Below, piece by piece: positions 43,570 through 53,413 of a stretch of 64,000 nucleotides of DNA. Source of the stretch: Ruegeria sp. ANG-R (lineage in GTDB: Bacteria > Pseudomonadota > Alphaproteobacteria > Rhodobacterales > Rhodobacteraceae); assembly GCF_000813985.1 (NCBI RefSeq), contig NZ_JWLJ01000001.1, positions 546,453 to 610,452 of the forward strand. Direction: 5' to 3'. Each line of letters starts with the position of its first letter. Within the stretch, counting starts at the first letter, position 1. Under the pieces are notes generated by a model. The model searched no databases. It had not been told where the DNA came from and worked only from the letters and a program-made list of their open reading frames with translations. The position numbers and the translations under genes were made by a program.

Positions 43570-45054
43570 TCAGAACAGCGATCCCTGATCGGGTGGGTTC
43601 TGTTTGGTTTTTTTTGTCGGCGCCTTTCCGGGCGCTCCGGTTTTCAGCGAGCCATCGGCGAATTCGATTTCAAGGACGGTGTGGCTGGCGGCCTGAGATT
43701 TGGTTGTGATGACCTCTCCTTCGGCACGTATGACGGCATAACCGCGCCCGAGCGTTGCCTTGTAGCTGAGGGTTTCGCGAAGGCGGTCGGTGGCGTCCAT
43801 CTGCTGGCGCAGGCGATCCAGCCTTGCGGCCTGGGCGGCGTTCAGGCGCTCCGTCAGGCGGTTCAGTGTCTCATGCCGGGTTTGCAGTTCTCGCTGGATC
43901 GGGCGCAGGGACAGGCGTGAGGACAGGTTGCGCCAGCGGTCACGCCGGGTAGCGACAAAGCTGCGAAGGGTCGAGGGGCGCAGGCGGGCCGCACTGTCCA
44001 GCAGCTTGACGCGGCGGTTCTGAACACCCCGGATCAGCGCATTGGGCAAACGCTCTGAGATTTGATCGAGCCTTTGGCGCGGGCTTTCCAGCAACGTGTC
44101 GGGGCGCGGTAGGGCGCGGGACAGGTCGCGCAGGCGCTGGCTGCGTCGTTGCACGGCATCGGTTGCGGCGCGGGACAGGCGGGCACCTTGCTCGTTGGTC
44201 CATGCCAGCAATTCCATGCGAACCGGAACGGCGAGTTCAGCAGCAGCGGTTGGTGTGGGCGCGCGGCGGTCCGAGACATAGTCGATCAGGGTGGTGTCGG
44301 TCTCGTGCCCCACGGCCGAGATCAGCGGGATATCAGAGGCCGCTACGGCACGCGCGACGCTTTCTTCGTTGAAACCCCACAGGTCTTCGATCGAACCGCC
44401 TCCGCGGGCGACGATGATCAGGTCGGGGCGCGGCAGGGCTCCGCCCGGGGTCAGTTTGTTGAAGCCTTCGATGGCGCGGCTGACCTCGGGCGCGCAGTTT
44501 GCGCCTTGCACAGCGACCGGCCAGATCAGCACCTTGCGCGGGAAACGGTCACGCAAGCGATGCAGGATGTCGCGGATCACCGCACCGGAGGGCGAGGTGA
44601 CCACACCGATGATTTGCGGCAGATAAGGCAGGGGTTTCTTGCGTTCAGGCGCAAACAGACCTTCGGATTCGAGCTGCTTTTTGCGCTTTTCCAGCAGCGC
44701 CATCAGCGCGCCCTGGCCGGCGACTGCGACCTCATCGACGTTCAGATTGTATTTCGACTGTGCGCCAAAAGCGGTGAGACGTCCGGTGACGACGACCTCG
44801 AGGCCCTCTTCGGGAACAACCGACAAACCCGAAATCTGCCCTTTCCACGTGGTGCAGGCCAGCACGTTTCGGTCGTCCTTGATGTCGTAGTAGAGATGCC
44901 CCGAACGCGCCTTGAACACGCGCCCAACCTCGCCGCGTACACGGATTCGGCCAAAGGTGCCTTCAAGCGTGCGTTTCACCTCACCCGAAATGTCCGAGAC
45001 GGTATATTCGGGGGTATTTTGGCCCGGGATCGGGTCATCAAGCAGGTCGGACAT
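43570..45054 (-). CDS. xseA: Exodeoxyribonuclease VII large subunit
   Basis: The 494-residue protein has an N-terminal OB-fold (about residues 15-110, VSDISGEVKRTLEGTFGRIR), the catalytic core (GVVTSPSGAVIRDI, then DLIIVARGGGSIEDLWGFNE, then SAVGHETDTTLIDYVSDRRA) and a long coiled-coil arm (about 280-430). It degrades single-stranded DNA with XseB, which is not in this window. The ATG at 45054 is preferred over the open frame to 45111. It is divergent from purD. Confidence 0.97.
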   Translation of the reverse strand: MSDLLDDPIPGQNTPEYTVSDISGEVKRTLEGTFGRIRVRGEVGRVFKARSGHLYYDIKDDRNVLACTTWKGQISGLSVVPEEGLEVVVTGRLTAFGAQSKYNLNVDEVAVAGQGALMALLEKRKKQLESEGLFAPERKKPLPYLPQIIGVVTSPSGAVIRDILHRLRDRFPRKVLIWPVAVQGANCAPEVSRAIEGFNKLTPGGALPRPDLIIVARGGGSIEDLWGFNEESVARAVAASDIPLISAVGHETDTTLIDYVSDRRAPTPTAAAELAVPVRMELLAWTNEQGARLSRAATDAVQRRSQRLRDLSRALPRPDTLLESPRQRLDQISERLPNALIRGVQNRRVKLLDSAARLRPSTLRSFVATRRDRWRNLSSRLSLRPIQRELQTRHETLNRLTERLNAAQAARLDRLRQQMDATDRLRETLSYKATLGRGYAVIRAEGEVITTKSQAASHTVLEIEFADGSLKTGAPGKAPTKKTKQNPPDQGSLF

Positions 45055-45128
45055 TTCAGCGCCTTGTGTCAAATGCCTGCGCAGCTTAGAACGCCGCGCA
45101 GGCAAGGCCAAGCAGATCGGAGCGTTTC

Positions 45129-46391
45129 ATGAATATCCTCATTCTCGGCAGCGGTGGACGCGAGCATAGCCTGGCCTGGGCGGTGATGCAGAACCCGAAA
45201 TGTGACCGGCTGATCGTGGCGCCGGGAAACGCCGGGATTGCGCAGATCGCAGAGTGTGCCGCCCTCGACATCGAGAATGGCGGCGCGGTGGTCAGTTTTG
45301 CCGAGGAAAACGCGATTGATTTCGTAATCGTCGGCCCTGAGGCGCCTTTGGCGGCAGGGGTTGCTGATCGTTTGCGCGAAGCTGGAGTGCTGGTCTTTGG
45401 TCCGTCTGCAGCAGCAGCGCGGCTGGAGGCCTCGAAAAGTTTTACCAAGGAAATCTGTGACGCATCGGGGGCACCGACAGCCGCTTATGCCCGGTTCACC
45501 GAGGCCGAGCCAGCCAAGGATTATATCCGCGCGCAGGGCGCTCCGATCGTGGTCAAGGCCGATGGTCTGGCCGCTGGCAAAGGTGTGATCGTGGCGATGG
45601 ATGCGCAAACCGCGCTGGACGCGATTGATGACATGTTCGGGGGTGCCTTTGGTGGCGCTGGTGCTGAAGTTGTGATCGAGGAATTCATGGAGGGCGAGGA
45701 GGCGTCGCTGTTCGTGCTCTGCGATGGTGAGGACATTCTGTCGATTGGCACCGCGCAGGACCATAAGCGTGTGGGCGAGGGCGATACCGGGCTGAACACG
45801 GGCGGAATGGGGGCCTATTCTCCGGCCCCGGTGTTGAGCGCCGAGATTGAAGCCCTTGCGATGGATCAGATCGTGCGCCCGACAGTGGCTGAGATGAAGC
45901 GGCGCGGAACGCCGTTTCAAGGTGTGCTGTATGCAGGGCTGATGATCAGGGATGGTCAACCCAGGCTGGTAGAGTACAACGTGCGTTTCGGCGATCCGGA
46001 ATGTCAGGTGCTGATGATGCGGCTGGGCGCTCAGGCAATGGATCTGATGCATGCCGCTGCCGAGGGTCGGCTGGGTGAAACGCGCGTGAACTGGGCCGAC
46101 GACCATGCACTTACGGTCGTGATGGCGGCGAAGGGGTACCCCGGGCCCTATGAAAAAGGCAGCGTGATCGAAGGGCTGGAGGGATTGGCCGAGGATAGCC
46201 GCAACATGGTGTTTCATGCGGGAACCAAGGCGGCTGACGGCAAAATTCAGGCCACCGGCGGTCGTGTGCTTAACGTGACCGCGCGCGGAGACACGTTACA
46301 GGACGCGCGGGATCGGGCCTATGCGGCAGTCGAAGCGGTCGATTGGCCGGGTGGTTTTTACCGCCGCGACATCGGATGGCGTGCGCTGTAA
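45129..46391 (+). CDS. purD: Phosphoribosylamine-glycine ligase
   Basis: The 420-residue ATP-grasp enzyme forms GAR in purine synthesis. Motifs: ILGSGGREHSLAWAVMQNP, VVKADGLAAGKGVIVA, GEEASLFVLCDGE, DTGLNTGGMGAYSPAP and EYNVRFGDPECQVLM. GCGTTTC, not a good Shine-Dalgarno, precedes the ATG. The length is typical. The composite repeat begins about 70 bases after the stop. Confidence 0.97.
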   Translation: MNILILGSGGREHSLAWAVMQNPKCDRLIVAPGNAGIAQIAECAALDIENGGAVVSFAEENAIDFVIVGPEAPLAAGVADRLREAGVLVFGPSAAAARLEASKSFTKEICDASGAPTAAYARFTEAEPAKDYIRAQGAPIVVKADGLAAGKGVIVAMDAQTALDAIDDMFGGAFGGAGAEVVIEEFMEGEEASLFVLCDGEDILSIGTAQDHKRVGEGDTGLNTGGMGAYSPAPVLSAEIEALAMDQIVRPTVAEMKRRGTPFQGVLYAGLMIRDGQPRLVEYNVRFGDPECQVLMMRLGAQAMDLMHAAAEGRLGETRVNWADDHALTVVMAAKGYPGPYEKGSVIEGLEGLAEDSRNMVFHAGTKAADGKIQATGGRVLNVTARGDTLQDARDRAYAAVEAVDWPGGFYRRDIGWRAL

Positions 46392-46460
46392 CCTGATGGC
46401 CGGGCCGAGCCCGTCTCGATTGTTGGGGTGCAGGGAGCTTTGCCCCCTCGGCCTGCGGCC

Positions 46461-46500
46461 TCACCCCCAGGATATTTTCTGCCAGATGAAGGGCGGATCA
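46461..46500. repeat. Composite intergenic repeat, copy D
   Basis: The core CACCCCCAGGATATTTTCTG then CCAGATGAAG is followed by GGCGGATCA, whose last TCA is the complement of the stop codon of the FG-GAP gene. The upstream GC-rich hairpin (46431-46449, CAGGGAGCTTTGCCCCCTC) is imperfect. It matches copy C almost base for base through the stop. Confidence 0.8.
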
Positions 46501-47288
46501 GCATTTTAGTGCCATAGTCAGGTGCTGAGGGCCGATTACGGGGCCGAGGTCATTCAGCGTCCAGCGCTTGTCGTATGAGACGCTGATGATCCGCGACCAG
46601 TCCGCGCTGGCGAGGATGAGTTCCGGGCCCGAATCGCAATTCCGCAGGCCGCCGGAGATGAAATCCTCTCCGATCCGGTGGTTGGTCAGGCCGGGCAGGG
46701 TGGCTATTTCAGTCAGGGCACCGTTTCGGAAGCGCCAGATGCGCAGGGTTTTTGCGAGGTGGGGACGGTCGACATAGGCTATTTCGACATGACCATCTCC
46801 ATCCAGGTCGGCAGCGCCGACCGGAGCGAGCCAGCGAAAGCGTGTACCGATATGGGGCGTGGCGGCGATTTTATGGCCGATGGCGTCATAGATCGCCAAT
46901 TGCGCACCGGTTTGCTGGTGCGTTTCCACAACTATGACCTCGGGCAGCCCATCCTGATCCACGTCCGCCACGCGAGGGGAAAGGTCCTCGAAGACGCGGT
47001 CATCGGGCAAGCGGATCGTTACAACCGAGCGAAGAATCGTGCCGGCAGCAGGCGATGTTTGATCTGAGGGTGTATGCTCGACGCTGAGTTCCAGTGCGCC
47101 GTATTCGATGGCATCCCCCAGAACGCCGTGGGCGTATCGCGCAGTGGGTTCGGTGAACCGGGCAGAGACTATAGTATCGGCGCTGGCCGCAGGCGAGGTG
47201 CCCGCCAGCCACGCGCACAACATCAGAGCCGCGCCGCGTCCCGGACTTCGCCACAGGCGAACGGGCCGACGCGGCGCCTTGGGGGGCA

Positions 47289-47289
<1 letters not shown>
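46498..47289 (-). CDS. Secreted FG-GAP/VCBS-repeat protein
   Basis: The 263-residue protein has a signal peptide (about residues 20-37, ALMLCAWLAGTSPAASA, after a basic N-terminus). Two calcium-binding FG-GAP-like turns are clear: DVDQDGLPEVIVVE and DLDGDGHVEIAYVD. A beta-propeller of which only part is evident is likely, in the periplasm. Two Cys near the C-terminus could form a disulfide. It is coupled to the ferredoxin upstream by TGATG, although no functional link is known. Confidence 0.8.
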
Positions 47290-48906
<1,617 letters not shown>

Positions 48907-48946
48907 CAAGGACAGGCGCAGAGACGCGTTGCTCACAACGCAGCAC

Positions 48947-49636
48947 TCACCTCTTGAACAAAAACCCCTGAGACTGCTTGTCCTGATGATCCCCCCTTAG
49001 TTCTGCATGTAATGCGCGCCCGGCCCGCACTCCGGGACGGGCGCCCATCATGTCCAGCCAGCGGGTGAAATGGGGTTTGTCTTCCAACACCTGTTGCTGC
49101 CCTTCCCACAGACTGGCCCACCCCCAGATCGATATGTCGGCGATGGAATAGAAATCGCCCGCGACATACTCGTTTTCTGCCAGCCGGCGATCCAGAACGC
49201 CATACAGACGACCGACTTCCGCGCGATAGCGGTCTTTCGGGTAGGGCAGGTCCTGCGGCGGGTTCAGCCGAGGCGCGTATTTCAGGAAATGATGCGCCTG
49301 ACCGGCCATCGGGCCGACGCCGCCCATCTGCCACATCAGCCATTCCTCGACCGCGATCCGGTCACGCTCGGTCTTGCCATAAAAGCGCCCGGTCTTGCGG
49401 GCGAGGTACATCAGGATTGCGCCGCTTTCGAAAACCGACACCGGTGCGCCATCCGGGCCATCCGGGTCGACAATGGCGGGCATACGGTTGTTGGGAGAGA
49501 TCTTTAGAAACTCGGGATCGAACTGGTCGCCCTTGCCGATGTTGATCAGATGGGTGGTGTAGGGCAGCGCCATCTCTTCCAAGGCGATGGAGGCTTTCCA
49601 GCCGTTGGGTGTGGGCCAGAAATACAGATCAATCAT
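48947..49636 (-). CDS. Glutathione S-transferase, YfcG/YghU-like
   Basis: The 229-residue protein has the YfcG-type N-terminus LYFWPTPNGWKASIALEE with Thr and Asn as glutathione ligands (TPNG), then ISPNNRMPAIVDPD and FESGAILMYLA, and a long C-terminal helical domain with WLMWQMGG. Such proteins act as disulfide-bond reductases or nitro/glutathione reductases. It ends within 50 bases of the preceding membrane protein gene, convergent. Confidence 0.9.
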   Translation of the reverse strand: MIDLYFWPTPNGWKASIALEEMALPYTTHLINIGKGDQFDPEFLKISPNNRMPAIVDPDGPDGAPVSVFESGAILMYLARKTGRFYGKTERDRIAVEEWLMWQMGGVGPMAGQAHHFLKYAPRLNPPQDLPYPKDRYRAEVGRLYGVLDRRLAENEYVAGDFYSIADISIWGWASLWEGQQQVLEDKPHFTRWLDMMGARPGVRAGRALHAELRGDHQDKQSQGFLFKR

Positions 49637-49735
49637 GTTACCTCCTTCGTTTGCAATGGATCATGATCGTTTCGGCGCGTTCGGCAAGAGGGCGCGCAGG
49701 CGTGTGACGAAAGCGTGACCTGCGATGGGCCGGGC

Positions 49736-49764
49736 TTGACGTGTTCCGGGACGGGGCGTAAAGG
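49736..49764 (+). promoter_or_regulatory. Candidate promoter of metZ
   Basis: TTGACG (49736-49741) and TAAAGG (49759-49764) are 17 bases apart. Transcription would begin near 49771, exactly where the SAM-II riboswitch starts. Confidence 0.55.
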
Positions 49765-49770
49765 CATCCT

Positions 49771-49832
49771 CGGTAAGTGGCGATTTGTTACCGGATTGCG
49801 GGCCACGTTAAACAACACCGCTAAAAGGTCAG
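49771..49832 (+). promoter_or_regulatory. SAM-II riboswitch
   Basis: The segment CGGTAAGTGGCGATTTGTTA, then CCGGATTGCGGGCCACGTTA, then AACAACACCGCTAAAAGG matches the metA-motif (SAM-II) consensus known from alphaproteobacteria, including GATTTGTTACCGG, GCCACGTTAAA and the CGCTAAAAGG pseudoknot strand. It binds S-adenosylmethionine and turns off downstream methionine genes. It lies 75 bases before metZ, a known SAM-II target. Confidence 0.93.
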
Positions 49833-49839
49833 GATGAAA

Positions 49840-49873
49840 GACCCCTTTCGCTTGGCCGCGTCTGGGGTTTTTT
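49840..49873 (+). terminator. Terminator in the metZ leader
   Basis: GACCCC (49840-49845) pairs with GGGGTT (49864-49869) and is followed by a run of T's (TTTTTT to 49873). It directly follows the SAM-II aptamer, so ligand-controlled termination is a good model. Confidence 0.75.
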
Positions 49874-49906
49874 GTTTGCCTCCAATGCGGGGCTGAAAGG
49901 AATGAC

Positions 49907-51097
49907 ATGAGCGAAAGCTGGAACAAGCGCACCCAAGCCGTCCATGGCGGCATCCGTCGCAGCCAATACAACGAGGTCTCCGAGGCGATCTTTCTGACGC
50001 AAGGCTTTGTTTACGAGAATGCCGAACAGGCCGAGGCCCGATTTATCGAGAGTGGCCCGGATGAGTTCATCTATGCCCGCTACGGCAACCCGACCGTGTC
50101 AATGTTCGAACAGCGTATTGCGGCGCTGGAAGGGGGCGAGGACGCCTTTGCGGCCGCCTCGGGCATGGCGGCTGTGAACGGTGCGCTGACCTCGATGCTG
50201 CAGGCGGGGGATCATGTGGTTTCGGCCAAGGCGTTGTTCGGATCGTGCCTGTATATCCTCGAAAATATCCTGACACGGTATGGTGTTGAGGTGACGTTTG
50301 TGGACGGCACTGATCTGGACGCGTGGGAGGCTGCGATCCGGCCCGACACCAAGGCGGTGTTTTTCGAATCCATGTCGAACCCGACGCTGGAAGTGATTGA
50401 TATCACATCTGTTTCGAAGCTGGCTCACGCGGTTGGCGCCGTTGTGGTCGTGGATAACGTTTTTTCAACGCCTGTTTTCTCGCGCGCGATCGAGCAGGGT
50501 GCGGATGTGGTTGTTTATTCGGCAACCAAGCATATCGACGGGCAGGGGCGTGCACTGGGCGGTGTGATTATCGGCACCAAGGATTTTATCCGGGGCACGG
50601 TTGAACCCTACATGAAACATACCGGCGGGGCGCTCAGCCCGTTCAGCGCATGGATCATGGTCAAAGGTCTTGAGACCATGGCGTTGCGCGTGAATGCGCA
50701 GGCCGACAGCGCGCAGAAGATCGCTGAAGCGCTGGAGGGTCATCCGGCGTTGGAGCGGACGCTCTATCCCGGCCTTAAAACCCACCCACAGAACGCGCTG
50801 GTGCAGGATCAACTGGGCGGCAAGGGCGGCACCGTGCTGTCGCTGGATATCAAGGGCGGCAAGGCGGGGGCGTTTGCGTTCCTGAACGCGCTGACGATCC
50901 CGGTGATCTCGAACAATCTGGGCGACGCCAAGTCGATTGCGACGCACCCGGCCACAACGACGCATCAGCGCCTGAGCGAGGATCAGCGGGATGAACTGGG
51001 CATCACTCCCGGCCTGATCCGGCTGTCGCTGGGGCTTGAAGATGCGGATGATCTGCTGGCCGACATCAAACAGGCGCTGGCGGCGTCGCAGGGGTAA
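49907..51097 (+). CDS. metZ: O-succinylhomoserine sulfhydrylase
   Basis: The 396-residue PLP enzyme of the Cys/Met metabolism family makes homocysteine from O-succinylhomoserine and sulfide. The family pattern includes IYARYGNPTVSMFEQRIAAL, SGMAAVNGAL, VDNVFSTPVF and the PLP lysine in VVYSATKHIDGQG. The length fits MetZ. AAAGGA lies just upstream of the ATG. Control by the SAM-II riboswitch and terminator in the leader is expected. Confidence 0.96.
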   Translation: MSESWNKRTQAVHGGIRRSQYNEVSEAIFLTQGFVYENAEQAEARFIESGPDEFIYARYGNPTVSMFEQRIAALEGGEDAFAAASGMAAVNGALTSMLQAGDHVVSAKALFGSCLYILENILTRYGVEVTFVDGTDLDAWEAAIRPDTKAVFFESMSNPTLEVIDITSVSKLAHAVGAVVVVDNVFSTPVFSRAIEQGADVVVYSATKHIDGQGRALGGVIIGTKDFIRGTVEPYMKHTGGALSPFSAWIMVKGLETMALRVNAQADSAQKIAEALEGHPALERTLYPGLKTHPQNALVQDQLGGKGGTVLSLDIKGGKAGAFAFLNALTIPVISNNLGDAKSIATHPATTTHQRLSEDQRDELGITPGLIRLSLGLEDADDLLADIKQALAASQG

Positions 51098-51279
51098 CGT
51101 CGCCGGGATGACCCATGGTCAGGCGGCCCTGATCCGCCTGATCGGGCGCTTTCGGTTGAAAAGTGACGGTTTTCCGCATTTAATTTTAATCCGGGATGGT
51201 ATCCCGCGCGTATCTCTGCGGACTGGTAATTCAACCCCGGTCGTATATAGTCCGTCGGCCTAGCAAGGGACCCGTGCCA

Positions 51280-52383
51280 ATGAACATTCATCCGCGCGAT
51301 ATTGACGACACACCCGATCACGATCAGGCTGCTGCCGCGCTTAAGGTTCTGCGGGCGTGGGCGAAAACCGCCTCGGCTGCGGAAATCAGTCAGCTTGATC
51401 CGGCCATCGTGCAGCTTGTGCCGGGCCTGATGCCGACGAACTATCCGGCCCTGTCGCGTGAATACCCCGAAGGGTTCGAGGCCGATGCGGCCTATAAGGC
51501 GACCTTGCCTGATCTCCAAAATGGCCCGTCCAGCCTGATCCGGGGGGCGCAGCGGCAGATTCAGCATGTGGGCATCTCGAATTTCCGCCTGCCGATCCGG
51601 TTCCACCGCAAGGACGGTGTGGACCTGACGCTCGAGACCTCGGTGACCGGTTCGGTCAGTCTTGAGGCCGGGAAAAAGGGCATCAACATGTCCCGGATCA
51701 TGCGGTCGTTCTACAAACATTCCGAGCGGACCTTCAGCTTTGAGGTGATGGAGGCAGCGCTGGACGACTATATGTCCGATCTGGACAGTCTGGATGCTCG
51801 TATCCAGATGCGGTTCTCGTACCCCGACCGGATCGAGAGCCTGCGCTCGGGCCTGTCAGGGTATCAGTACTACGATATCGCGCTGGAACTGGTCGAGCAG
51901 GGCGGTGAGCGCCTTAAGATCATGCATCTGGATTACGTCTATTCTTCCACCTGCCCCTGTTCGCTGGAACTTAGCGAACATGCGCGTGCTACGCGCGGGC
52001 AGTTGGCGACTCCGCACTCTCAGCGCTCGGTGGCGCGGATTTCGGTGGTTGTGGACTGCAATGCGGATTGTCTGTGGTTTGAGGATCTGATCGCGCTGTG
52101 TCGTCGAGCGGTGCCGACCGAGACGCAGGTGATGGTCAAGCGCGAGGATGAACAGGCTTTTGCCGAATTGAACGCCGCCAACCCGATTTTTGTCGAGGAT
52201 GCCGCGCGTCTGTTCTGTGCCGAGCTTCACGCCGATCATCACGTCGGGGACTTCCGCGTGATCGCAAGCCATCAGGAAAGCCTGCACAGCCATGATGCCG
52301 TATCGATTCTGACCGAAGGACCCACCTTCGAATCTGCCAGTTTGGACCCGCGTTTGTTTACGACTCTGTTCCATATTGGCTGA
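51280..52383 (+). CDS. folE2: GTP cyclohydrolase I type B (FolE2/MptA)
   Basis: The 367-residue enzyme makes 7,8-dihydroneopterin triphosphate from GTP. It shows the COG1469 signature: QRQIQHVGISNFRLPIRFH, LETSVTGSVSLEAGKKGINM, and the metal Cys in DYVYSSTCPCSLELSEHA. It is 367 residues, longer than Neisseria FolE2 because of an N-terminal extension (first 60 residues). AAGGGA lies nine bases before the ATG. In many bacteria it is under Zur control; I do not see a Zur box. The window has no classical FolE. Confidence 0.93.
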   Translation: MNIHPRDIDDTPDHDQAAAALKVLRAWAKTASAAEISQLDPAIVQLVPGLMPTNYPALSREYPEGFEADAAYKATLPDLQNGPSSLIRGAQRQIQHVGISNFRLPIRFHRKDGVDLTLETSVTGSVSLEAGKKGINMSRIMRSFYKHSERTFSFEVMEAALDDYMSDLDSLDARIQMRFSYPDRIESLRSGLSGYQYYDIALELVEQGGERLKIMHLDYVYSSTCPCSLELSEHARATRGQLATPHSQRSVARISVVVDCNADCLWFEDLIALCRRAVPTETQVMVKREDEQAFAELNAANPIFVEDAARLFCAELHADHHVGDFRVIASHQESLHSHDAVSILTEGPTFESASLDPRLFTTLFHIG

Positions 52384-52447
52384 TTGACCCAACGGAAACT
52401 GCTGGAAATACGATCAAATTTTTCGAATTGGCGCTTTATTGCCGCAA

Positions 52448-52466
52448 TGCAGCAGCTAATGCTGCA
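52448..52466. promoter_or_regulatory. TGC-rich inverted repeat, candidate PhaR site
   Basis: TGCAGCA-GCTAA-TGCTGCA has perfect 7-bp arms. The surroundings (52441-52535) are rich in TGC/GCA words, including CCGCAATGCAGCAGC and GCAGCTGC. It resembles PhaR sites but has reversed polarity relative to CTGC-N3-GCAG, so it is a weaker match than the boxes at 465, 2327 and 2357. Confidence 0.5.
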
Positions 52467-52654
52467 TCTGCGTCATGATTTGGGCTAGACTGTGCCAGTG
52501 TGCAGCTGCTGCGCGCCCGACATGCGGGGGTGCAGCCCGAAAGGAAGCCGGAACGTGCGACGCTTTGGACCGCGAGCCTGCAAACCCGTCCGGACGATTG
52601 GGGCGGGCGGGGGGTCTTTCTTTGCTGCATCCGTTTTATCAGGAGAGACATGCA

Positions 52655-53362
52655 ATGAATCCGATTTCTCAACCGCTTGAGTTTCAGGCAGCGGCGATCC
52701 GTATGGCGGGCTACGCGGTGGTCAGCCAACTGGAGATCATGCAGATCATGACCCGTGCGGCGTTTGAATTGCCGATGGCACCGCTGCAGGGGCTGACCAC
52801 GACCGATGCGCCCGCAGCCCGCAAGGCCGCTCCGTCGAAACCGGCGGTAGCGAACCGTGCCAAACCTGCCTCCAGACCAAAGGCGGTTGCTGCGCGACCC
52901 AAAGCGGCCCCGAAACCCAAAACAGCGGCGAAGGCGAAACCTGCTGTTGGCACAGCCGCGCCTGCGATCAAGCCTACGCCCAAGGCGACTCCGGCAAAGG
53001 TCCCGGTCAAACCCATCGCGACCGGGCCTAAAGCTGTTGCGGCGGTGAAACCAGAGCCCGCGACCAAGGCGAAAACCTCTTCGGGCGCGCCAAAGCCGGT
53101 GACGGCACCCAAGCCGGCCGCAAAAGCCGTACAGCCGGCCCCGGCCAAACCCGCGGCGCCCAAAGCCGCTCCGGTCAAGGCCGCAGCGCCGAAACCGGTC
53201 ACTGCCAAAGCGGCCTCGTCCAAGCCTGCACCAGCAAAAGCTGAGCCACAGAAGGCGACCGCCACCGCATCCACCGGGCAGGCCAAACCCGAACCACGCC
53301 GCGCACGGGCGCCGTCCAAACCGCCAGCGATGCCTGCAACAAAGACAAAATCCGACACGTAA
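52655..53362 (+). CDS. Phasin-like N-terminus fused to a histone-H1-like AKP tail; candidate PHA granule-nucleoid linker
   Basis: The 235-residue protein has a ~50-residue N-terminal segment (PISQPLEFQAAAIRMAGYAV, then QLEIMQIMTRAAFELP) that could be an amphipathic phasin-like helix. About 185 residues of Ala/Lys/Pro follow, with repeated units such as AKPAAPKAAPVKAAAPK. Such tails bind DNA in PhaF of Pseudomonas, PhaM of Ralstonia and H1-like proteins. AGGAGA lies eight bases before the ATG. The upstream TGC-rich inverted repeat fits PhaR control. Other possibilities are an H1-like nucleoid protein unrelated to PHA, or a low-complexity protein of other use. Confidence 0.65.
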   Translation: MNPISQPLEFQAAAIRMAGYAVVSQLEIMQIMTRAAFELPMAPLQGLTTTDAPAARKAAPSKPAVANRAKPASRPKAVAARPKAAPKPKTAAKAKPAVGTAAPAIKPTPKATPAKVPVKPIATGPKAVAAVKPEPATKAKTSSGAPKPVTAPKPAAKAVQPAPAKPAAPKAAPVKAAAPKPVTAKAASSKPAPAKAEPQKATATASTGQAKPEPRRARAPSKPPAMPATKTKSDT

Positions 53363-53413
53363 CACGGATCATCGGCTTGACACCGTCGGGCAGGCGCGCC
53401 AACGCTGCCCGTC

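Noticed and set aside
51180..51279. A Zur operator before folE2
   Set aside because: folE2 is often Zur-controlled, but no AT-rich palindrome of the Zur type is present in this leader.
52800..53340. A DNA tandem repeat or minisatellite in the AKP-tail gene
   Set aside because: The repetition is at the amino-acid level with varied codons; no exact DNA unit is tandemly repeated.
52436..53365. A 309-codon minus-strand frame rich in Gly, Arg, Phe and Cys
   Set aside because: It is the complement of the AKP-tail gene, whose plus strand has a good RBS and start; composition is an artefact of the Ala/Lys/Pro codons.
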